Assembly: GCA_040878325.1 (NCBI GenBank)
Contig: JBBDMM010000006.1
Location: 246,015 to 306,283 of the forward strand
DNA length: 60,269 bases
DNA from: Acidimicrobiia bacterium
GTDB lineage: Bacteria > Actinomycetota > Acidimicrobiia > Spongiisociales > UBA11373
Reading direction: 5' to 3'
The translations under genes were made by a program, and so were the position numbers. The notes beneath the pieces are model-generated. The model saw only the letters and a program-made list of their open reading frames with translations. It was not told the origin of the DNA and did not search any database. Shown here piece after piece: positions 17,678 through 25,209 of the stretch (positions are counted from its first letter, which is position 1; the number at the start of each line of letters is the position of its first letter).

Positions 17678-18505
17678 ATGAGGATCAGAAGTGGCATCAC
17701 CCGGCGGTTCGATTTCTCCTATCGATCGAACCGGTTCGCCGTCGTGGCGACGCTGGGGTCCGGGATCGTTGCCGGCTGCGTCGGTCTGTTGAGTGGCGGT
17801 GGCTGGTGGCCGGCGGTTGCCGACGGCGTTCTCGCCGGTGGTGCCTCCTTCTTGTCGTGGGCGACTGCTCGCGAGCTCGATCCCGACCACCCGGTGAGCG
17901 CCGGAATCGCGGCCGTGTTGGCCCCGGTTCTATTGGTCGCCGGTCCCGCCAACCTGCTCGTCATGACCGTGTTGCTCGTCTCGGTTCGGGTAGTTGGCGG
18001 CACCACCGGGCGTGCAATGAGGCCGATCGACCTGCTCTTCCTCGGCCTGGGGGCGGCGCTGATCTGCCTTCGGGCTGGCGGGGGTGCGGTCGCGACCGTC
18101 GCAGCACTCGCCCCTGCTCTTTCGGCGTGGTGGCATCGACCGGCGCGTCGCCTCCTCTTCGTCGGATCCGTGGCGATACTGCTGGCAGTGGCTGCGCTAT
18201 CTGTCTTCATCGCTGACCCGGGGCCGTGGCTCCAGCCGGAGGGCCTCGAGCGGGGGCTGCTGGTCAGTGGTCTGGCCGCCGGCCTGGTGGCGACATGGGT
18301 GGTGGCACCGCTGCGATCGGCGACCGACAGCCGCCACGGAGGCCGGATTCTCGAGTCACGCATCCGGCTCGCCCGCGTGATGACCGTCGTTGCGTGCGTG
18401 GGCGCGGCGATGTGGTCAGGAGCCGCGGGGGTCCTGGCCGTCGCCCCCGCCTGGGCCGCCCTGGCCACGACCGCGGTGTCATCGATCGCCGCGTTGGCGG
18501 AGTGA
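17678..18505 (+). CDS. Integral membrane protein of unknown function
   Basis: A 275-residue Ala/Val/Leu-rich protein with roughly seven to eight predicted membrane helices and a basic N-terminus (MRIRSGITRRFDF). No catalytic motif or named family is recognised. TACCTT lies 7 nt before the ATG, which fits a leaderless transcript and selects this start over the longer upstream reading frame. It lies downstream of the HEAGH membrane protein on the same strand (134 bp gap), so joint expression is possible but unproven. Confidence 0.65.
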   Translation: MRIRSGITRRFDFSYRSNRFAVVATLGSGIVAGCVGLLSGGGWWPAVADGVLAGGASFLSWATARELDPDHPVSAGIAAVLAPVLLVAGPANLLVMTVLLVSVRVVGGTTGRAMRPIDLLFLGLGAALICLRAGGGAVATVAALAPALSAWWHRPARRLLFVGSVAILLAVAALSVFIADPGPWLQPEGLERGLLVSGLAAGLVATWVVAPLRSATDSRHGGRILESRIRLARVMTVVACVGAAMWSGAAGVLAVAPAWAALATTAVSSIAALAE

Positions 18506-18520
18506 GGGTCTATCGCGTTT

Positions 18521-18582
18521 CCTCCCCCGTAGGGGGAGGTGGCGCCGCCCGAAGGGCGGTGACGGAGGGGCCGTGCGGCGGT
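18521..18582. repeat. GC-rich double-hairpin repeat, copy 2
   Basis: CCTCCCCC-GTA-GGGGGAGG is followed by CCGCCC-GAA-GGGCGG and GACGGAGGGGCCGTGCGG. It is inverted relative to copy 1 and nearly identical to the copy at 55.8 kb. It lies between two convergent genes, where it could terminate transcription from both sides. Confidence 0.8.
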
Positions 18583-18594
18583 ATGACGCGATGG

Positions 18595-19608
18595 CTACCT
18601 GCTCCCTGCCAATTCTTCGTACTCCCGGATCGCGTACCGGTCCGTCATGCCTGATACGTAGTCGATGGCGGCGGTGACCTCGTCGGCGCCGTGGTGGCGG
18701 TATGTATCAGGGACTTCGTCGGGGTGGGCGATGTAGTGGTCGGTGAGGGTGCGGATCACGGTGATGGCTTCATCACGCTGGACGTCGGCCTCGGGGCGCA
18801 GGTAGACCCGGTGGAACATGAAGACGCGCAGTTCGTTCATCGCGTCGAGGGCGGCCTGCTCCATGGTGACCTCCCCTCGCCGGATCGACTCGTCGACCAC
18901 GGCGTCGATCATCGACCGGATCCACTCGCCGCCGGGTTCACCGAACACTTGACGCGGCGTGTCCGGTAGGTCGGCGTAGGCGATCACCCCAGCCCGCACC
19001 GCGTCGTCTACGTCGTGGGTGAGATAGGCGATGCGGTCGGCGAATCGGCAGACCATGCCTTCGGGCGTGGCCGGCGGCGGATCGATCTTCCACGAGTGCG
19101 CCCGGATTCCGTCGCGCACCTCCCAGGTGAGGTTGAGCGGCTCAAGCACCTCGAACACCCGCACGCTCTGAGCGGCGTGGTGCCACTCGCCGGGAACGTA
19201 GGGGGTGAGGGCGTCCTCCCCGATGTGGCCGAACGGAGAGTGGCCGACGTCGTGCCCCAGGCAGATGGCCTCTGCGAGTGATTCGTTGAGCCGCAGGTAG
19301 GTTGCAAGAGCGCGGCCGATCTGGGTCACCTGGAGGGTGTGGGTGAGCCGGGTGACAAAGTGGTCATCGTCGGGGTTGATGAACACCTGGGTCTTGTGCT
19401 TGAGCCGCCGGAAGGCCTTCGAGTGGAGGATGCGGTCGCGATCCCGTTCGAAAGCGGTCCGTCCTGGGTCCGCTTCTTCAGGGATCGAGCGGCCGCGGGA
19501 GTCAGTCGACCGCGTCGCCGACGCAGAGAGCATGGTGCGCTCGTGCTCCTCGGCGTCCTCGCGGGTTCGGCGCCTCAGGAACCGCGGGGAGGGGACCCCA
19601 CCTGCCAT
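18595..19608 (-). CDS. dgt: Deoxyguanosinetriphosphate triphosphohydrolase-like protein
   Basis: A 337-residue HD-domain dNTP triphosphohydrolase of the Dgt family, which splits dNTPs into deoxynucleoside and triphosphate. Family motifs in order: RILHSKAFRRLKHKTQVF, TRLTHTLQV (first metal His), ICLGHDVGHSPFGH (HD pair) and RFADRIAYLTHDVDDA (final metal Asp). The length fits the shorter dGTPase-like proteins. The annotated start is ATG 19608; a Met at residue 26 (MLSASATRSTDSRG) is an alternative. It is followed downstream by repeat copy 2. Confidence 0.92.
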   Translation of the reverse strand: MAGGVPSPRFLRRRTREDAEEHERTMLSASATRSTDSRGRSIPEEADPGRTAFERDRDRILHSKAFRRLKHKTQVFINPDDDHFVTRLTHTLQVTQIGRALATYLRLNESLAEAICLGHDVGHSPFGHIGEDALTPYVPGEWHHAAQSVRVFEVLEPLNLTWEVRDGIRAHSWKIDPPPATPEGMVCRFADRIAYLTHDVDDAVRAGVIAYADLPDTPRQVFGEPGGEWIRSMIDAVVDESIRRGEVTMEQAALDAMNELRVFMFHRVYLRPEADVQRDEAITVIRTLTDHYIAHPDEVPDTYRHHGADEVTAAIDYVSGMTDRYAIREYEELAGSR

Positions 19609-19665
19609 CAGAGTTCGGCTTCCAACCGAGCGTCACTCGAAGACTCGGTTTCTGAGCGCTTGGCT

Positions 19666-20619
19666 TCATCCACGATCGAGGAGGGCTACATCGGTCTGCA
19701 GCTGTACCGCCAGGAAGGTCAGGAATCCGATGACCGCCGCGGCCCCCGCCAGAATGAGGGCCCGCTTCCATATCGGTCCGTTGATGAACTGCGCTACCGG
19801 CCCGGGCTCGCGATGCCCACTGATGAGGCGTCGGCGGATGCGAGCCGAAATGGCATCGACGGCAAGGACCGCCGCAATCGTGAGTACGAGGACGGTGCTG
19901 GCCCGCGAGTAGTTGCGGAACCTCAACTGAGCGATCAACTCGCCGCCGATACCTCCGGCCCCCACCACGCCGAGGACCGCCGATGCTCTGATGTTGATCT
20001 CGAACCGGTAGAGCCAGTAGGCCAGGATGTTGGGCATCACCTGCGGAACCACTCCGAACCGCATCCGGGCGATGGGCCCGCCCCCGACGGCAGCGACTGC
20101 CTCGACGGGGCCATCGTCGATTCCTTCGATCACCTCCGATGACAACTTGCCCAGGGTGCCGATGGAGTGGATGCCGAGGGCGAGGGTTCCGGTCCAGGCT
20201 CCGAGCCCGGTCACCGGGATCAGGATGATCGCCACCAGCAGTTCGGGGATGGCACGGATTCCGTTGAGGAACTGTCGGGTGATATTGCTCACCGCGGCGG
20301 GGCTGACGTTCTTGGCTGCGAGAAAGGCCATCGGGAAGGAGAAGAACGCGCCGATCATCGTGCCGATCCAGGCGATGAAGAACGACTCCATGATCTTGGG
20401 GAGTGCCCGCTGGACGGCATCGGCGCTCAGGTCGGGCACCATCAACTTGCTGAGAATGTTCCAAACGTCGGCGGGAGCGCTCAATAGGCGGTCGAGGGAC
20501 ACATTCAGTCCCATCGCCCCCCAGATTGCGGGGACGATCACGGCAACCGCAACCGCCCAGCGGAACACCCTTGGCCCGATTGGAGCGGCCGGGCGGATCT
20601 GCTGCGGGAGGCTGGTCAT
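19666..20619 (-). CDS. phnE: Phosphonate-type ABC transporter permease (second)
   Basis: A 317-residue permease of the PhnE family with about six membrane helices. The EAA-type cytoplasmic loop that contacts the ATPase is visible (EAVAAVGGGPIARMRFGVVPQVMPN), followed by INIRASAVLGVVGAGGIG, a highly conserved PhnE stretch. Its ATG overlaps the stop of the preceding permease (ATGA), indicating translational coupling. It is the last gene of the phnD-phnC-phnE-phnE operon. The substrate could be phosphonate, phosphite or another small oxyanion; no phosphonate-degrading genes are nearby to decide. Confidence 0.88.
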   Translation of the reverse strand: MTSLPQQIRPAAPIGPRVFRWAVAVAVIVPAIWGAMGLNVSLDRLLSAPADVWNILSKLMVPDLSADAVQRALPKIMESFFIAWIGTMIGAFFSFPMAFLAAKNVSPAAVSNITRQFLNGIRAIPELLVAIILIPVTGLGAWTGTLALGIHSIGTLGKLSSEVIEGIDDGPVEAVAAVGGGPIARMRFGVVPQVMPNILAYWLYRFEINIRASAVLGVVGAGGIGGELIAQLRFRNYSRASTVLVLTIAAVLAVDAISARIRRRLISGHREPGPVAQFINGPIWKRALILAGAAAVIGFLTFLAVQLQTDVALLDRG

Positions 20620-21983
20620 ACGAGCCGCCTGCGGAGGGCGATGCTGATCTGTTCGATGACGAACACCACGACGAAGATCAGCATCACCACTGCCAGCACC
20701 CGGTCGAACCGATAGAAGAGTCTCTGCGCGTCGAGCACCTGTCCGATTCCGCCCGCACCGACTACCCCGAGCACGACCGAGGCCCGGACGTTGATCTCGA
20801 AGACGTAGAGGGCGTACGCCACGTAGTTCGGGAGCACCTGGGGAAGCACGGCCGCTCGGACGGCGGGGAAGTGCCGGGATCCGCTCGTCTTCGCAGCTTC
20901 GAGCGGTCCGGGGTCGGCAGCATCGACCGTTTCGGAGAGCAGCTTCGCCATGATCGCAAGCGAGAAGAAAACCAAGGCGAGCGCCCCGGCAAAAGCGCCG
21001 GACCCGACCGACGTAACGAAGATCATTGCCCAGAAGAGGTCGGGGACTGTCCTGATCAGACTGATGAAACCCTTGTCGATCAGGTAGATCGGTCGGTTCG
21101 GAGCCGTCAGGCTCGAGGCGAGGAATGCGAGCGGAAGAGCGATCGACACGCCGATCGTGGAGGCGATCATCGAGATGCGGAGGGTCTCGACCAAGGGGTT
21201 TCCCCGGTTTGGATTCCCGAATTCCCATGAGGGGAACCACCACCAGTCGCCGCCGCCTATGGCCCACCCGAAGTCGGGCGGCCAGAAGTTGGGGACTTTG
21301 ACGATGTTCCCGATGTTCCGCACGAGGCCGGGAATGGTGAACCCGACCTGCGACGCGGCGTACACGGTCATGAACAGCAAGATGCTGCCGACGGTGAGCG
21401 TCGGGAGCTTGGAGACCACCGCCAGCAATGCGGCCCCTCCAAACATGGCCAACGCCAGCGCCACGATGGCGTAGTCGCCTGCCCCGAAGACCGGATCCTG
21501 ACTGCGCCGCAAGCCTTCGATGGGGTTGGTCACTCCGAACGACACCGCGGCCGGCATTGCCACCGCCGCCCCCGCCAACCAGGAGAGAGCCACGTTGACC
21601 GCCGCCGATGGCGATGACCCCTTGTAGCGGGCAAACCACGCGGCAGCCGCGGCCGCGGGAAGCCAGGCGAGCGTGAACCGCACGCACATCATCACGTCGA
21701 CCGCCTGGGGCGTACCAGGGAGGACGACCGTGGTCAGGACCGTGGAGGCGATGACTCCTGCAGAGAGGATTCCACCCGAGATCGGGGTAAATGCGATGTG
21801 CCCGATGCGCAACGCGAGCAAGAACCCACCCGCGGCAACAACGCCCCAAATTGCGCCCGAAAGGTATGTGCCGAGGAAGCCGCCCCCGACAAAACCGACC
21901 GTTGCCACCAGCAACGGAACGAACATGGTCCGGACGCGCAGCGGGGGATCGGGTCGCAGCTGGACCGGGGCCTCGACCGTCAC
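20616..21983 (-). CDS. phnE: Phosphonate-type ABC transporter permease with N-terminal membrane extension
   Basis: A 455-residue PhnE homologue, much longer than the usual 260-300. Residues from about 190 on form the standard permease, with EAAKTSGSRHFPAVRAAVLPQ as the ATPase-contact loop and VRASVVLGVVGAGGIG. The first about 190 residues add four to five extra hydrophobic helices of unknown role. The gene overlaps phnC upstream and the second phnE downstream by 4 bp each (ATGA), so all three are translationally coupled. The two PhnE proteins presumably form a heterodimeric channel. Confidence 0.88.
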   Translation of the reverse strand: MTVEAPVQLRPDPPLRVRTMFVPLLVATVGFVGGGFLGTYLSGAIWGVVAAGGFLLALRIGHIAFTPISGGILSAGVIASTVLTTVVLPGTPQAVDVMMCVRFTLAWLPAAAAAAWFARYKGSSPSAAVNVALSWLAGAAVAMPAAVSFGVTNPIEGLRRSQDPVFGAGDYAIVALALAMFGGAALLAVVSKLPTLTVGSILLFMTVYAASQVGFTIPGLVRNIGNIVKVPNFWPPDFGWAIGGGDWWWFPSWEFGNPNRGNPLVETLRISMIASTIGVSIALPLAFLASSLTAPNRPIYLIDKGFISLIRTVPDLFWAMIFVTSVGSGAFAGALALVFFSLAIMAKLLSETVDAADPGPLEAAKTSGSRHFPAVRAAVLPQVLPNYVAYALYVFEINVRASVVLGVVGAGGIGQVLDAQRLFYRFDRVLAVVMLIFVVVFVIEQISIALRRRLV

Positions 21984-22753
21984 AGTTCGGCGCCCTCCAG
22001 CAGGTCGTCCGGGGTCACCGATCGGCCGTAGATCTCCCGGAAGGTCGATTCCTGAACGTCGGCGATGTCGCCGTCGTAGACGAGTTCCCCCGCCCTCAGC
22101 CCGATGAGTCGCTTGCCGTAGGCGCGTGCCAGGTCGAGGAAGTGGAGGTTGATGATCGTGGTGATGTTGAGATCCCGGTTGATGCGGCGAAGGTCACGCA
22201 TCACGTGGTGGGAGGTGACTGGGTCGAGGGAAGCCACCGGCTCGTCGGCGAGGATGATCGACGGCTCCTGGGCAAGGGCTCGGGCAATCCCCACTCGCTG
22301 TTGCTGGCCGCCGGAGAGGTCACTAGCCCTGACATATGCTTTCTCGACGATCTCGACTCTCTCCATTGCCTTGAAGGCGACCTCCCGGTCGGCGGCGGGC
22401 CATGCGCCGAGCATCGCCCGCCACCAGCTGACCTTGGCAAGCCGACCCATCAACACGTTGTTGATCACCGAAGTCCGGGTCACCAGGTTGAAAGTCTGGA
22501 AGATCATCCCGATCTCGGACCGGAGTTCGCGGAGGGTGGACGCCGAGGCGCCGCGGACTTCGACGCCGTTCACTTTGACGGAGCCGCCGGTGATCGGGAC
22601 CAGGCCGTTCACCGCCCGGAGGAGCGTCGACTTGCCGGCACCGGACAATCCGACGATCACGACGAGTTCACCCTGCGGGATGGTGAGGCTGACGCCCTTG
22701 AGCGCCTTGAGGCCCCCGCGGTACGTGACTTCGACATTCTCGAACTCGATCAA
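21980..22753 (-). CDS. phnC: Phosphonate-type ABC transporter ATP-binding protein
   Basis: A 257-residue ABC ATPase with Walker A GLSGAGKST, Q-loop MIFQTFNLV, signature LSGGQQQRVGIARAL, Walker B IILADEP and switch His in NLHF. The insert with the VLMGRLAKVSWWRAMLG stretch is typical of PhnC. It energises the two downstream PhnE permeases, with which it overlaps by 4 bp. A strong hairpin separates it from phnD upstream. Confidence 0.92.
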   Translation of the reverse strand: MIEFENVEVTYRGGLKALKGVSLTIPQGELVVIVGLSGAGKSTLLRAVNGLVPITGGSVKVNGVEVRGASASTLRELRSEIGMIFQTFNLVTRTSVINNVLMGRLAKVSWWRAMLGAWPAADREVAFKAMERVEIVEKAYVRASDLSGGQQQRVGIARALAQEPSIILADEPVASLDPVTSHHVMRDLRRINRDLNITTIINLHFLDLARAYGKRLIGLRAGELVYDGDIADVQESTFREIYGRSVTPDDLLEGAEL

Positions 22754-22820
22754 AGGGGGCTCCTCACGCGCTCGAATTCCGAGGCTAGCCGCTCAAGACC
22801 GTTCGACTTCCCGGTATGCA

Positions 22821-22850
22821 AGAGGGGCCGCTCTTGCGAGCGGCCCCTCT
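22821..22850 (-). terminator. phnD-phnC intercistronic hairpin
   Basis: A perfect 13-bp stem (AGAGGGGCCGCTC paired with its complement) and a 4-nt loop lie in the 119-bp gap between phnD and phnC. There is no T-tract. Such hairpins often stabilise or partly terminate the binding-protein message, so that it is made in excess over the transporter. Confidence 0.75.
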
Positions 22851-22872
22851 ACGCATTCGTCCTAGTTCGGGA

Positions 22873-23916
22873 TCAGGTACCGAAGCCGAGACGGTCGATC
22901 GCAGCACCGATTGGCACCAGCGACGCCTCCGTCGTGGCATCCGCGCGGGTGAGCGCGGTCCAGCTGTAGAGGGCATCCATCACCAGGGCGCCTTCCTCGG
23001 TGGCGATGAAGTCGGACAGTGCCTGGAAGATTGCCTCCTTCAGGTCGTCCGGCAGGTCGCCGCGAATGGCGATGACGTCGTTGGCAATCCGGTCGGAGAT
23101 GTTGAAGACAATGATCTTCTCACCGACGTCCGGGAAGTCCTCGCGGATCGCACGGCGGGCATCGTCGAACGACAGCCCGATTTCGGCATCACCGTTGTAG
23201 ACCGCGGTGACCGCCAGGTCGTGGCTGCCGCCGAAGAAAGTCGACTCGTACTGGTCGTCGGTGATCCCGGCATCCTGCAACTGGATGGTCGGGAAGATAT
23301 AGCCGGAGGTCGACTGCTCGCCAGGGAAGGCGATCGTCTTGCCCACGACCACATCGAGCGACACCGGCTCAGGGCAACGCAGACCCGCGGAAGTTTCCGT
23401 GTCACGGGTTCCGTCGCCATTCCAACCCACCTGCAGGGCAGGAGTGTCGGTCGGGCCGACTGCTACGACATTGCCACTGGCGTCGTAGTAGAAGGCACCC
23501 TCGACCGGGTCGGCTCCGCAGATCGACGGATCGTTGGTGTACCACTGGGCGTGGTAGGTCGGATCGCCAAAGCGGACTGACTGGGCCAAGAGCTCCAAAT
23601 TGGAGTAGGTCCGGCTCGCCAGAACGTATCCGGCAGGTCCGAACGCGCCGAGGTCGGCCTGTCCGGTTCCCATCGCGGTACCGAGACCGACATAGTCGGT
23701 GGCTACGAAGCCTTCGACCTCGATATCGAGGGCGTCGGCCAGAATTGCGGCGAGCGTGTCGACATCGTCCTGCAACTCGCCGGCTTCCTGAGATGGCACG
23801 AAGCCGAATACCAGCTTCTCCGGCCACTCACCCTCGTCACCACCATCGTCATCCCCACAGGCGGCTGCTACGAGTCCCAATACCAGGACAAGCGCCGCCC
23901 ACTTACGTGCGCGCAT
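22873..23916 (-). CDS. phnD: Phosphonate-type ABC transporter substrate-binding lipoprotein
   Basis: A 347-residue PhnD-family solute-binding protein. The signal peptide ends in a lipobox, VAAAC, with Cys20 as the lipid anchor, then an acidic GDDDGG linker. Family features include LVFGFVPSQEAGEL, the ADLGAFGPAGYVLA ligand-site region and GKTIAFPGEQSTSGY. The start at 23916 has GGGAG at Shine-Dalgarno distance and gives the basic n-region MRARK; the reading frame is open further upstream. It is the first gene of the operon and delivers the ligand to the PhnC/PhnE complex. The ligand itself is not evident from sequence. Confidence 0.9.
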   Translation of the reverse strand: MRARKWAALVLVLGLVAAACGDDDGGDEGEWPEKLVFGFVPSQEAGELQDDVDTLAAILADALDIEVEGFVATDYVGLGTAMGTGQADLGAFGPAGYVLASRTYSNLELLAQSVRFGDPTYHAQWYTNDPSICGADPVEGAFYYDASGNVVAVGPTDTPALQVGWNGDGTRDTETSAGLRCPEPVSLDVVVGKTIAFPGEQSTSGYIFPTIQLQDAGITDDQYESTFFGGSHDLAVTAVYNGDAEIGLSFDDARRAIREDFPDVGEKIIVFNISDRIANDVIAIRGDLPDDLKEAIFQALSDFIATEEGALVMDALYSWTALTRADATTEASLVPIGAAIDRLGFGT

Positions 23917-24066
23917 GTGATTGCTCCCTTGTGTTTCGTTGCCCAACTGAACGCCGAGTGTCGGGCCCGCAACGGGTCGGGACCCCACTCCAAATCGACC
24001 TCAGCAATTCCGGTGGCACTGATATGAGGCTATCACGGTCGGGGGACAGGAATCTGGGCGGCCCCG

Positions 24067-24128
24067 GCCTTCCGCCCTCCGCCTCCCGCCTCCGCAAGAG
24101 TGTTGCCGGACTGGGGACTGGGGACTGG
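24067..24128. repeat. Heptamer arrays: GCCTTCC-like and GGACTGG
   Basis: Four degenerate units GCCTTCC/GCCCTCC/GCCTCCC/GCCTCCG (24067-24094), then three exact GGACTGG units (24108-24128), both at a 7-bp period. They lie between the SBP terminator and the phnD promoter region. Confidence 0.7.
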
Positions 24129-24141
24129 GTGGGAACCACGC

Positions 24142-24177
24142 GAAAGGGGGGAGGGGCCTGAGCCCCTCCCCCCTTTC
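24142..24177 (-). terminator. Strong terminator of the binding-protein gene
   Basis: A perfect 16-bp stem (GAAAGGGGGGAGGGGC and complement) with a 4-nt loop begins 15 bp after the end of the following lipoprotein gene. Confidence 0.85.
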
Positions 24178-24191
24178 TGATCTTTCTCTTC

Positions 24192-24986
24192 TCAGCCTGA
24201 GTACAGGACGCTGCCGGCGGGGGCCTCGAACCAGGTGTCGTAAATCGCCTGGTAGGTGCCGTCGTCGAACATCTCCTGGAGAACCCGGTTCATCTCCGCG
24301 AGCAGGGTCTCCCGGGCGGGATCCACCCCGAACCCGTAGTCCTCGTCGGTGTCGATCACGGCGACCACCGCGAGATCCGCGCGATTGGCCGATTCCTCGA
24401 CCGCCGAAGGCTCATCGAAGATCACGCCGTCCACCTGTGCGCCTTCGAGGGCGTTGTAGGTGTCGGGCGCACTCGGGTACTCCACGACCTCGACCCCGAG
24501 GGGGGCGAGGTTCTCGGTGGCCCAGGCGGCTCCGGTGGTGCCGCTCTGCACCGCGACACGGTCGCCGTCGCCGAGGTCTTCAACGCTGGTGATGTCGGGG
24601 CGGGCCGCGGTGTTCACCGTCAACGCCTGCTGGGCCTTGTAGTAGGGAACCGTGAAGTTCACCAACTCTGACCGTTCCGGCGTGATTGTCGTCGCTGAGG
24701 CGACCACGTCGAATTGGCCGGTGGCCAATTGGGTGAAGATCGTGTCGAACGGCGTCGCCACCCACTCGGCGGTGAGGTCGAGCCGTGACGCGATCTCGTT
24801 GATCAGGTCGGCGTCGAAGCCGACCACGGTGTCGCCGGCATAGTCCTCGAACGGCGGGAACGGAATGTCCGACCCGACGAGAAGCACCCCGGGGGTCTTT
24901 GTCAGATCGGTCGCATCGTCGTCGCCGCAAGCCGCTGCAAGCAGGGCGAGAACGACGACCAACCACAGCATGCTGCGTAGTCGCAT
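24192..24986 (-). CDS. Family 3 amino-acid-type substrate-binding lipoprotein
   Basis: A 264-residue extracellular solute-binding protein of family 3 (polar amino acid type). The signal peptide ends ALLAAAC with Cys20 lipidated. Ligand-binding motifs include SDIPFPPFEDY, VVGFDADLINEIA and ASATTITPERSELVNFTVPYY. AGGAG lies at Shine-Dalgarno distance from the ATG. No permease or ATPase gene is adjacent: it is a single gene with its own terminator, so it must work with a transporter encoded elsewhere or as a sensor. Ligand unknown. Confidence 0.9.
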   Translation of the reverse strand: MRLRSMLWLVVVLALLAAACGDDDATDLTKTPGVLLVGSDIPFPPFEDYAGDTVVGFDADLINEIASRLDLTAEWVATPFDTIFTQLATGQFDVVASATTITPERSELVNFTVPYYKAQQALTVNTAARPDITSVEDLGDGDRVAVQSGTTGAAWATENLAPLGVEVVEYPSAPDTYNALEGAQVDGVIFDEPSAVEESANRADLAVVAVIDTDEDYGFGVDPARETLLAEMNRVLQEMFDDGTYQAIYDTWFEAPAGSVLYSG

Positions 24987-25066
24987 TTCGATTGCTCCTA
25001 ATTGGTATTCAGGCGCGCAAGCGCGCGTGTAGGAGGTTAGTAAGGACTGGCAACTGGGCAGGCTTC

Positions 25067-25108
25067 GATTGGCGATTGGCGATTGGCGATTGGCGATTGG
25101 CGATTAGG
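25067..25108. repeat. Heptamer array (GATTGGC)5
   Basis: Five perfect GATTGGC units (25067-25101) and a degenerate sixth, GATTAGG. GCGCATT/GCGGATT units follow at 25147-25160, next to the dnaX start. The same unit, on the opposite strand as GCCAATC, forms the arrays at 27.1, 28.9, 50.9 and 55.9 kb. Confidence 0.9.
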
Positions 25109-25209
25109 CAGAACCGTTAGGAGTTCGCTGGTGCCTCCAACGCGTCGCGCATTGCGGATTGCGGAACTGCCCCCTGCTTGTGCTCGTTGGCTCCCGTTAC
25201 CATCAGCGC

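Noticed and set aside
19666-21849. A single 727-residue permease fusion
   Set aside because: The upstream part is an out-of-frame shadow of the first PhnE. The real second PhnE starts at 20619 in an ATGA overlap.
24192-24986. Part of the phn transporter operon
   Set aside because: This binding protein is family 3, has its own ribosome site and strong terminator, and is separated from phnD by repeats.
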